Part shown: one piece after another, positions 41,037 to 48,083 of the stretch | Numbering within the stretch: the stretch's first letter is position 1 | How the letters are laid out: the number at the start of each line of letters is the position of its first letter | From: a virus | Strand: one strand, 5' to 3' | Virus record (IMG/VR): IMGVR_UViG_3300044681_000650 | Location: 1 to 50,530 of that record | DNA: 50,530 nt | The notes under the pieces: model-generated | What the model was told of the DNA's origin: nothing | The model's database searches: none | What the model saw: the letters and a program-made list of their open reading frames with translations, nothing else | Translations under genes and position numbers: made by a program

Positions 41037-42833
41037 TTAGCTATATATCAGTCTCTTGTTTTTGTGAAGTCCCTGCTTTTTCTCCATGAGTTGGAGGTAG
41101 AAAAGGTCTGCCTCTTCCCGGTCCAGATCGCTGTAAGTGGCTGTCTTGGTGATCTCAAAGCCGTGCCTGCGTGCTCCTTCGGCGGCCAAGACCAGTGCGT
41201 CAAACAAGTCAGGGCTCTTGCCTGCACGCTTCTTCATCTCCGCCTTGGCCTCGACGTCGATCTTCCCGCCCTTGTTCATGAACCACTCTCGCAGTGATCC
41301 TTCTTCTACCAGCTCATCTGTGATCTGCCTAAACTGTTTGGCTTCAATGACATGGCGTATGAAGAACCACAGCTCAGACACAAACTTGCCGTAATGCTTG
41401 TGGCTTTCGACTGGAATGACATCGCTCACAGGTCTGTCTGAGGGCTTCCCTCCGAACTCAACAGGCACCACATTGGCCGACCATTCCCGAGCAAAGGCAG
41501 ACATCAGGGCACCATGACCGGTGGAGTCAACGTAGAGCCTGTCTGCGGATATACCGCGTGCCATGCACATGTTCTTGACGGCTCTGGCTACCTGTTCCTG
41601 CGGGGGGATTGGTGCCTTTGCTGAGATCGGGACGATGATCGGCTTCTCATCCAGCGCCATGATCCACACCCCGTTCAGGTCTCTGCCGATGCGAAGGATT
41701 ACAAGTGCGGTGCGATCACCAAACGAGCTGTAGGACGCATCAAGCCCGGCAATCAAGGTCGTCTCCCTCCCCCTCCAGACAGCCTTGTCTCTGGCCATGT
41801 TGTTATCACAAAGCATAGCGTCGATAACCCGGCGGCTTGCGCCTGTTGCTGGCATGATTCCCAAGTCCATCATGCCAAACTGGAGGGAATCCCTGCCGTA
41901 ATACTCAAGGTCAGTGCGAATCTCTTCCCGTCCGATCAGGAACGGATAGGGCTCCTTCTCTCCGTCAGCCACGTCAAAGTTCGGACTGTCTGTGCCGGGC
42001 AGCTGGATGGCGCATCCATTCCTCCACCGGGTCTTCCACACCTTGGTCTTCTCTCCCTGATCAATCCCCGGCCATCCACCAAGATCCGGATGAGGTTCGC
42101 ATACCAGCCCGAGCGCATCAGTCGGGTCTTTTGGGTTACCTAGCCCTATGAGCCTGAAGCCTTTATTCTTGTTGAGGTTCGAGATTGCATCGACAAGAGC
42201 CTTGCCCATGAAGCTCAGCTCATCGGCAACAAGGAGCATGTGCTTGTTCTTGATGCCCACAAACTTGCCAAGTCCGACATACTGACCACCGACCACAGTT
42301 GGAACGCCAATGATCCCGTCACGGTTATCCCTGCCAGCACCATCGTCTGAGGTGACAATCTGCTGCTTGGATTCGACGAGGTGACCGGGGCAGTCTTCCC
42401 AGACCTCTTTTGCCATCTGCCAATACTTCTTGATCTCACCCCAGACACGAAGCTCTAGGGAACGACTATCAGTAGATGAGACCAGCCCTGTGAACCCGGT
42501 AGGGAATGCAAAGTAGAAGCATAACGTAAGTAATGCTGCCTCATGGGTCTTTCCGGTAGAGGCTGCACCAAGAATGCCCGTGAACCTGTGGGAGCATACG
42601 TTCTCGACCACAAGCCTGTTCCAGCGATGCCACTGTTTGTCAGGCCACAAGAGCTTCTGCATTTCCATGACATGGTATGCAAGCCCACGCCCGTAGGTGT
42701 TTTTGCCGATAGTGATGGTTCCGCCGTGTCGAATGAACTGGCGTTCAATCCAGACATGGTCATCAGAGGGGAATACGAGCCCATACTTTTTCGTCTCCTT
42801 GCGTGAGCTGGTTTCTTCTGTTAGGCCATACAT
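41037..42833 (-). CDS. Terminase large subunit (TerL)
   Basis: 598 residues from ATG 42833. ATPase: Walker A GAASTGKT at 89-96, Walker B MLLVADEL at 199-206. Nuclease of RNase H fold: LIAGLDASYSSFGDRTAL, then RLYVDSTGHGALM, then SPDLFDALVLAAEGARR, giving the three acidic residues. It cuts and pumps DNA into the head. The start chosen leaves only 4 bp to the divergent gene at 42838; a longer upstream frame exists but would overlap that gene by over 100 bp. No clear Shine-Dalgarno sequence precedes this start. Confidence 0.92.
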   Translation of the reverse strand: MYGLTEETSSRKETKKYGLVFPSDDHVWIERQFIRHGGTITIGKNTYGRGLAYHVMEMQKLLWPDKQWHRWNRLVVENVCSHRFTGILGAASTGKTHEAALLTLCFYFAFPTGFTGLVSSTDSRSLELRVWGEIKKYWQMAKEVWEDCPGHLVESKQQIVTSDDGAGRDNRDGIIGVPTVVGGQYVGLGKFVGIKNKHMLLVADELSFMGKALVDAISNLNKNKGFRLIGLGNPKDPTDALGLVCEPHPDLGGWPGIDQGEKTKVWKTRWRNGCAIQLPGTDSPNFDVADGEKEPYPFLIGREEIRTDLEYYGRDSLQFGMMDLGIMPATGASRRVIDAMLCDNNMARDKAVWRGRETTLIAGLDASYSSFGDRTALVILRIGRDLNGVWIMALDEKPIIVPISAKAPIPPQEQVARAVKNMCMARGISADRLYVDSTGHGALMSAFAREWSANVVPVEFGGKPSDRPVSDVIPVESHKHYGKFVSELWFFIRHVIEAKQFRQITDELVEEGSLREWFMNKGGKIDVEAKAEMKKRAGKSPDLFDALVLAAEGARRHGFEITKTATYSDLDREEADLFYLQLMEKKQGLHKNKRLIYS

Positions 42834-42837
42834 CGCT

Positions 42838-43305
42838 ATGGCTACCAATAATGACTTAAGTTTAGTTGTGCCAGTGTATTCTACTGAGATGGCTGGCAGT
42901 GTGCGTGTCTGGTTGAACCAGATTATCAAGCGGGCAAAATCAATAAATGCCACCTCGATCACGTGGGAGTTTTACGAGGGAACGCAGTCTGCCTGCCGTG
43001 AGATCTTGGGGCCGATGATGGTTCCGGGTCTTAAGTTCTACGAGGTCATCCGCACGTCCGAGGCCGGAACTGCCTTCTTTGTGCCCCCGTATCCTCCTGA
43101 TCGCGTTCCTGAGAAGAGGGAGGTCAAGGTCTACCCGACAACCCCTAAGGCTTCTGAGAGGGTTGAATACACCCCTGAGCCAGCCCAAGCCCCAATTCCG
43201 GCACCCAAGAAAGGCAAGGGTGTTCAGGTCGATCCCCAGCAGCCAGTGCCTACCGAGGAGAACAATCTGTTCGCTGAGGGCAAGGTAACCAAGATTAAGG
43301 GTTGA
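42838..43305 (+). CDS. Hypothetical protein divergent from TerL
   Basis: 155 residues from ATG 42838. First 85 residues mixed alpha/beta (SVRVWLNQIIKRAKSINATSITWEFYEGTQSACREIL), then a Pro/Lys/Glu-rich linker (PPYPPDRVPEKREVKVYPTTPKASERVEYTPEPAQAP) and a polar tail. The start lies 4 bp from the TerL start on the opposite strand, so its ribosome site is in TerL coding sequence and is weak (TTAGG). It is followed by a terminator. Function unknown. Confidence 0.65.
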   Translation: MATNNDLSLVVPVYSTEMAGSVRVWLNQIIKRAKSINATSITWEFYEGTQSACREILGPMMVPGLKFYEVIRTSEAGTAFFVPPYPPDRVPEKREVKVYPTTPKASERVEYTPEPAQAPIPAPKKGKGVQVDPQQPVPTEENNLFAEGKVTKIKG

Positions 43306-43378
43306 CCTGTTGATGGTCCGGGAATAGGTTCTGGCCAGTCAGTTCTGACGTTTACTGGCTACCTTTCTGTTGTTAACC

Positions 43379-43408
43379 CCCGCTCGGGTAAAACCGGGCG
43401 GGATTTTT
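43379..43408 (+). terminator. Intrinsic terminator after 42838-43305
   Basis: CCCGCTCGG pairs with CCGGGCGGG (one G-U pair) around a 6-base loop, then ATTTTTATTT. A further 6-bp stem GCCAGT/ACTGGC stands at 43334-43359. The bases before it, CTACCTTTCTGTTGTT, match (as reverse complement) the start-proximal block of the minus-strand accessory operon, here without a gene. Confidence 0.85.
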
Positions 43409-43427
43409 ATTTGTCAGCAAAAGATCT

Positions 43428-43529
43428 ATGTGGAACTATATCCACGGCCATCCGGACTACTGGACCCGGTTCGCCCTGAACACAACACTCGGGCCTGCGT
43501 GTGCAGTGTCCCGAGAACAAAAGAGCTAA
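43428..43529 (+). CDS. 33-residue peptide frame between two terminators
   Basis: ATG 43428 opens a frame MWNYIHGHPDYWTRFALN to a TAA at 43527-43529; the next terminator hairpin begins on the last two bases of that stop. Rich in Trp, Tyr and His, with AAAAGAT as a weak ribosome site. Its fit between terminators suggests a small transcript with its own promoter. It may also be chance. Confidence 0.4.
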   Translation: MWNYIHGHPDYWTRFALNTTLGPACAVSREQKS

Positions 43530-43557
43530 CCTCCCCCTTGATCGGGGGAGGTTTTTT
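43528..43557 (+). terminator. Strong intrinsic terminator
   Basis: AACCTCCCCC-TTGAT-CGGGGGAGGTT then TTTTTG: a perfect 10-bp stem with T tract. It separates the 33-residue frame from the capsid leader. Confidence 0.9.
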
Positions 43558-43659
43558 GTTGCACGCAGACAAAGTTTCGGTAGCCTCTCCTCGTTGCCGG
43601 GAGTAATCCGGTGAACGGCTGGAGTCAACCCCAGCGACAAAGACCTGCGTTGCCTTTAC

Positions 43660-43742
43660 CCGTATTTGATGTTGCACCGCAGGTTTTTCCTTTACAGGGG
43701 GTTCACGCCTGCGTTACCTCTCGAAAAGAACATCAAATACGG
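43660..43742 (+). repeat. 14-bp perfect inverted repeat with 55-bp spacer
   Basis: CCGTATTTGATGTT (43660-43673) and AACATCAAATACGG (43729-43742). The left arm lies inside the loop of another stem (43643-43649 with 43678-43684, followed by TTTTT), so the two pairings compete: a terminator/antiterminator-like switch is possible. Confidence 0.85.
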
Positions 43743-44068
43743 CTGTGATCAAGGTTGACTCGGAAGGTCACAGATGCCGAGAGAGGCCCAAACCTGAAAG
43801 ATGGAGGGCTAAAGGCAGTAAAGAATCTCACAGGAACGCTCAGTCTCACCGGACTGTAACCCGCTGCCGAATCTTCGGATTCAGGATCTTGATGGCATAG
43901 CTGACAGGGCAACCCCAGCTGACTGGAAGTCACCAGTAACCATCTTGTTCGACACTTCACACGACTAACCTATACGGATCGTGGTATGTGTTATCCTCCC
44001 TTGCCTTGTGCAGGGGGGGGTAATTCTCTCCTTCTCCGATCTTCCTACCGGATTGAGGTATGAACAGG

Positions 44069-44112
44069 TCTATGCATATTTCTATAGACATTTGTGTATA
44101 GGAGTGCATAGA
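44069..44112. repeat. Nested palindrome upstream of the capsid gene
   Basis: TCTATGCA (44069-44076) mirrors TGCATAGA (44105-44112), and inside it CTATA (44082-44086) mirrors TATAG (44097-44101). AT-rich, about 180 bp before the capsid start. Operator or RNA hairpin; TAGACA with CATAGA 16 bp on could be a promoter inside it. Confidence 0.75.
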
Positions 44113-44289
44113 TTGTTCACAGGTGACCCACTTAGCCAGACTCACCTACTGGCAGCAGAGCACTAATCGGCGTGCCCTCTGAACGCCACTGCGACCAAGG
44201 TCGGTCTCGCACCCGACGAACGAGAAGCTACGTGACGCAATGTCATGTGAGTTGGTCGCGTGGCACAAACAATCAGAGAAAGAAAATAT

Positions 44290-45825
44290 ATGGCATCCAT
44301 TAGTTGTAAGCAGTTTTCGGACTATTTGATCCGCCGTGCGGAGCACTTCGATTCGGACATCATCAAGGACATTACCCCTACCCAAGGCTGGATTGGTCAC
44401 GTTTCTACGGGGCCTTTTCCTGCTGGTGAGGGTGTTACCCGTCAATTTGACAAGTTTCATCGGGTTCAGCCCGACATGTCTGCTGCGTGGTCTGATGTGA
44501 CTTCTACGGGTTGTGTTGGCACTCCCTGTGACAAGACCGAGACTGAGATTGGTTTCGGTTACACTCAGGAAGAGTACAGCCTTCAGGAGAAGAGCTACAA
44601 GACGCAGATGTTCTGCTTTGACCTGATCATGTCTGCTGATCGGGCGAAGGAGCAGTTCGGTCACCTGATCGAGATCCTCCGTGATGCTTCCTCTACGATC
44701 ATCTCTGATCGTATGAAGACCGAGGCGTTTCGCATTGCTGGCAACAAGGTTCTCACGGGCCTGACTGGCATCGGTGTGAACATCCCGTTCACCTATACCA
44801 GCACTGGCAACCTGATCACGGTCACCCCGAATGCCTTGCCGGACTCGATCCTGACGATCGACATCCTGCAACGCTGGGTGCAGCCGTTGATCTTCGAGGG
44901 TTACACCGGGGCTGCTGGCTTGCCGAACTCGATGTTCGAGCTGGTCACTGACTTTGAAACCGCGTGGAACCTGCGTGAAGGCAACAGTTCCCTGACCAAC
45001 TCCTACCGTTTCGCCGACTTCGCCTCCGGTGGCGATCTCTACAAGTATGGGATTACCGATGCGATCGGCAACTTCGGTATCCGTATCGACGCTGCCCCGA
45101 TGCGTTTCTTGGAGACTGGTGGTGTTCTGCACCGCGTGTTCCCCTACAAGAACCAAGCTGCCTCTGGCGGCTACGGTGGTGCCGGTATCCAAGGCGTGGT
45201 CAATCAGGACTACATTGATGCCCCCTACCAGATCGACTTCATCCATCACCGCATGGCCATGAAGTCGATGACGCGCTCGACTGAGGTCATCAACTCGATG
45301 ATGCCCTTCGCTCAGCGTGACTTTGGCGGCAAATGGCAGTTCGTCATGGACAACCTTGGTGCTGATGCCAATGGCTGCGTCATCGAGAACAAGCGCCGTA
45401 ACAAGGGCATGTTCATCGCTGACTACAGCATGGCGACCAAGCCCGAGCGTCCTGAGTGGGAAGTTGCGATCCTCAGCAAGCGCCAGCGCAGCTGCGCTGC
45501 CGTGACCAGTGTCTGCACGGAGTTCACTCCTGCGACCTACACTGCTCAGGATTACAGCTCCTCGAACGAGGCTTGCGAAAACATTGTGATCGTGACCAAG
45601 GGTGCCGGTGCTTACCCGATCACGATTGATGCCTCCTCGATCACCTGCAACGGATACAACGTGGCCCACGCCGCCTCTGGTTCCCTTGCGAATCGCGCTG
45701 CTGTGCTGAGCTTCCTCAACACTGAGCTTTCTGAGCTTGGTACTTGGGTGACTGCTGATGCTTCTGATGTCGCCCTTGAAGGCGCTGTCTGCACTGCGGT
45801 TACGATTCCCGCGTTCGAGGCGTAA
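44290..45825 (+). CDS. Major capsid protein
   Basis: 511 residues from ATG 44290, after AGAGAAAGAAAAT; a GTG frame start at 44260 is less likely. Soluble, no long disordered or repeat region, with a helical N-terminus (ISCKQFSDYLIRRAEHFDSDIIKDI), a central alpha/beta body, and a Cys-containing C-terminal part (residues about 410-511) that looks like an added surface domain. Codon use is strongly biased to a few preferred codons, as for highly expressed genes, unlike neighbouring fibre genes. Strong terminator after it. Identified as capsid from size, expression signs, isolated transcription unit and lack of any other candidate; homology to a named capsid family could not be checked by eye. 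A 507-codon antisense frame is a shadow of this codon bias. Confidence 0.75.
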   Translation: MASISCKQFSDYLIRRAEHFDSDIIKDITPTQGWIGHVSTGPFPAGEGVTRQFDKFHRVQPDMSAAWSDVTSTGCVGTPCDKTETEIGFGYTQEEYSLQEKSYKTQMFCFDLIMSADRAKEQFGHLIEILRDASSTIISDRMKTEAFRIAGNKVLTGLTGIGVNIPFTYTSTGNLITVTPNALPDSILTIDILQRWVQPLIFEGYTGAAGLPNSMFELVTDFETAWNLREGNSSLTNSYRFADFASGGDLYKYGITDAIGNFGIRIDAAPMRFLETGGVLHRVFPYKNQAASGGYGGAGIQGVVNQDYIDAPYQIDFIHHRMAMKSMTRSTEVINSMMPFAQRDFGGKWQFVMDNLGADANGCVIENKRRNKGMFIADYSMATKPERPEWEVAILSKRQRSCAAVTSVCTEFTPATYTAQDYSSSNEACENIVIVTKGAGAYPITIDASSITCNGYNVAHAASGSLANRAAVLSFLNTELSELGTWVTADASDVALEGAVCTAVTIPAFEA

Positions 45826-45832
45826 TCAAGAT

Positions 45833-45868
45833 CTGCACCCAGATCAATGCTGGCAATTGTGGGTGCAG
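45833..45868 (+). other. Hairpin after the capsid gene
   Basis: CTGCACCC (45833-45840) pairs with GGGTGCAG (45861-45868). No T tract follows. It could protect the 3' end of the capsid mRNA together with the terminator downstream. Confidence 0.65.
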
Positions 45869-45886
45869 TGGTAAGGTAGTAGCCGA

Positions 45887-45917
45887 GTTGGGCCGGGCAA
45901 ACGCCCGGTCCAACTTT
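45887..45917 (+). terminator. Terminator of the capsid transcript
   Basis: GTTGGGCCGGGC and GCCCGGTCCAAC, a 12-bp stem with one G-U pair and a 4-base loop AAAC, then TTT. It should limit read-through to the fibre genes, so capsid is expressed more strongly. Confidence 0.85.
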
Positions 45918-45936
45918 GGACAAAAGAAAAAAGATC

Positions 45937-46548
45937 ATGATACCAAGAAGTGAATCGCTGGGGAATCTGCAAACAGCACTGTTGCAGGCACTTATTGATA
46001 TCAACAAAACCTACAGCCCAGCATTCCCGTCCTCTATTCAGGCGGTCCTCAACTCTGGTGGATACGAATACAACTCGATAACGGACAAGAAATTCAACCG
46101 TCTGCTCTCGGGTTATTTGTATCAGGCGAGAAAAGCCCTTCAACCCTCCTACGTATTATCCATATCGGGATATCAGTCTGGTGATTCGGTAAAATGTGCC
46201 CTCACCATCGAAGGGATTCTCAACTCAATTTTGTCATACAATCCGGGATACGCAGCAAACCTCTCCTATCTTCTGTCAACCGGCGTATCTGCATCCAACA
46301 AAATACTTCAGGCGTGTATTGTATACTGCGCCAAGAAGTTCGCAGAAGCAGCCAAGGGAGCCGCTATTACTGACTCAGTAGCGTATCAAAGCGTGTCGGG
46401 CAGCGGATCGAAGCAGTATCTGGCTGCTGCGATTATCTCCCATGAAGATGGTGGAATGCCTTCGCCTTCAGGGTCAATTCCACTCACGGTAGACAGAACA
46501 GATATTACTGTAGATTCGACGTTGATTACAGCAGACCAAACGATATGA
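45937..46548 (+). CDS. Hypothetical virion protein
   Basis: 203 residues from ATG 45937; no good ribosome site is seen (purine-rich AAAAGAAAAAAG). Helical and polar (LQTALLQALIDINKTYSPAFPSSIQAVLNSGG, KKFNRLLSGYLYQARKALQPS), with a low-complexity C-terminal end (PLTVDRTDITVDSTLITADQT). Its stop overlaps the next ATG. Between capsid and fibres, it may be a minor head, decoration or fibre-linking protein; not recognised. Confidence 0.6.
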   Translation: MIPRSESLGNLQTALLQALIDINKTYSPAFPSSIQAVLNSGGYEYNSITDKKFNRLLSGYLYQARKALQPSYVLSISGYQSGDSVKCALTIEGILNSILSYNPGYAANLSYLLSTGVSASNKILQACIVYCAKKFAEAAKGAAITDSVAYQSVSGSGSKQYLAAAIISHEDGGMPSPSGSIPLTVDRTDITVDSTLITADQTI

Positions 46549-48083
46549 AAAAGTTTTCAGCATTACTGGCTATCGGCCTGTTCGCGGCGGCAGGCTATGC
46601 GGCACAACAAACCATCAACGTGGGCAGTAGTGCAAACGATGGAGCCGGAGACACGCTTCGCGGTGCGTTCATCAAAGTGAACGACAACTTCACTGAGCTG
46701 TATAACGAACACACCGGAGTGTTGGATGGCAACAGCACTGGCTCAATCACGGGCATGGTTGGCATTGCGTCGTCTGGATATTGGATTGGGTCTTCCAACC
46801 TAGTCAACGTGATTGCTGATGCGTCGGCTGGAGGCGGCGGCTCAGGTGACTTCATGGCGGACGGCTCGGTTCCGATGACTGGTAATTTAGACATGGGCGG
46901 AAACACGCTCACTGACGTTGGAAACTTCAACGTGAGCTTGCTGACAGCAACCAACATCGCGCTAGCTACGCCTGCATCTGGCTCCATCCTAGTCGATAAC
47001 GGAACCACACTTGAGCCGTTGTCGGCTGGCAGTGAAGGGCAGGTTTTGAAAATATCCAGCGGAGTCCCAGCATGGGGAACTGACTCAAGCGGAAGCTTCA
47101 GCTACGACATCGACCAGACTGGGATTGACACCACCGACGCGACGGCAACTCCGTTGTGGACGAACGCGATTACGTCAGACTCCACGTTCTACGCTGACTC
47201 CGTTCGCATTATTGGGGCTGGCCCAACGAACAGTCTAGCATTCACGCTATCTGTGGCGGGCCGCGACACTGGTGGAACGCCTACGCTGATTACTGACACG
47301 TTGGCGCTTCAGCAGGTACGAACGAACTACACAGACGCAGACCTATCAACGAACGCATGGGCAGAACTGACCGCTGATGGTTTGGTGTGGATGGCTCAAG
47401 GGCTAGCGAACGAAAGTATGCACTGGATCGCTCGTGGCGTGTTCAACGAGACAACGAACGGTCCAGCTTTAGACGGCGGAGGCGCATCATACCTATGGTC
47501 GGCTGACATGGACGACAACACTGGTTGGGGAACCGAGAGCGGGACAGTTACGTTTGGTTCAACGGCTGTTGACCTTGGAGACGGAGACGTGCTTGCAATC
47601 GACGGAACCGCCTCTGACTCCTACGCATATACTGGATCTTGGTCTCCAGTGGCAGGCACCGGAACCACATACGGCTATGTTGTGTTTCAGACGACCGAAA
47701 CAACGCCTACCACTTCTGCTAGGGTTATTCGCTTGTTCGACGACGTGACGCTGATTGGTCGCATAGAGGTCTTCGGGAGCGGGTCAATCGCAACATATCA
47801 CGGATCAGTTAATGGGAACTTATCTTCAGTGTTGAGCGACAACACCACGGTGCATATGTGGTTTGAGTTTACGCCGGGGACTGGATCTGACGGGTCGTTC
47901 AAAATCGGCGTAAGCTCAGACGGAACCAAGCCAACGCTTACCGAGACAGTAACCGCAGGGACGGCAACGGTTAGCCCGACACGCCTCCAGCTTTACGGTG
48001 ACTATACCACGGCTGAGGGTCGAGTAAGCTACTTCGACCACCTGCGCGTTGACGATGAAGCCATCGGAAGTAATCCCGAATAA
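46545..48083 (+). CDS. Fibre protein with Sec-type signal peptide
   Basis: 512 residues; the ATG overlaps the upstream stop. The first 19 residues are a clear signal peptide (MKKFSALLAIGLFAAAGYA, cleavage after AYA-like site). Then a fibre-type head QTINVGSSANDGAGDTLRGAFIKVNDNFTELYN (about 21-54), the common start of phage fibre modules. Gly-rich shaft (GTGGNTLTDVGNFN), and a C-terminal jelly-roll-like domain of about 180 residues resembling a LamG/concanavalin fold (GYVVFQTTE, RLFDDVTLIGRIEVF, HMWFEFTPG, RLQLYGDY, SYFDHLRVDD). Sec export of a virion fibre is unusual. It starts a run of adhesins with the next gene (TAATG). Confidence 0.75.
   Translation: MKKFSALLAIGLFAAAGYAAQQTINVGSSANDGAGDTLRGAFIKVNDNFTELYNEHTGVLDGNSTGSITGMVGIASSGYWIGSSNLVNVIADASAGGGGSGDFMADGSVPMTGNLDMGGNTLTDVGNFNVSLLTATNIALATPASGSILVDNGTTLEPLSAGSEGQVLKISSGVPAWGTDSSGSFSYDIDQTGIDTTDATATPLWTNAITSDSTFYADSVRIIGAGPTNSLAFTLSVAGRDTGGTPTLITDTLALQQVRTNYTDADLSTNAWAELTADGLVWMAQGLANESMHWIARGVFNETTNGPALDGGGASYLWSADMDDNTGWGTESGTVTFGSTAVDLGDGDVLAIDGTASDSYAYTGSWSPVAGTGTTYGYVVFQTTETTPTTSARVIRLFDDVTLIGRIEVFGSGSIATYHGSVNGNLSSVLSDNTTVHMWFEFTPGTGSDGSFKIGVSSDGTKPTLTETVTAGTATVSPTRLQLYGDYTTAEGRVSYFDHLRVDDEAIGSNPE

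Larger units (their letters stand above)
43558..44289 (+). other. 730-bp structured leader upstream of the capsid gene
   Basis: No credible gene. Dense in stems: GCTGG/CCAGC (43618-43635); ACCTGCG/CGCAGGT then TTTTT (43643-43688); the long inverted repeat 43660-43742; CTGTGATC/GGTCACAG (43743-43773); GGCAG/CTGCC enclosing CAGTC/GACTG (43814-43868); a GAATC-TTCG-GATTC stem with a UUCG tetraloop (43869-43882); and the nested palindrome 44069-44112. It likely holds the capsid promoter and a long mRNA leader or a separate noncoding RNA. Confidence 0.6.

Noticed and set aside
43590-43690. Cobalamin-riboswitch-like string (GGGAGTAATCCGGTGAA, later AGACCTGCG)
   Set aside because: Only short pieces resemble the B12 consensus. 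The CCCGC-ACTGT core and the full B12 box are missing and the distance is too short.
44146-45669. 507-codon open frame on the minus strand opposite the capsid gene
   Set aside because: Its product is Arg/His/Val-rich low-order sequence without domains, and it is the expected mirror of the strongly biased codons of the capsid gene. It has no ribosome site.
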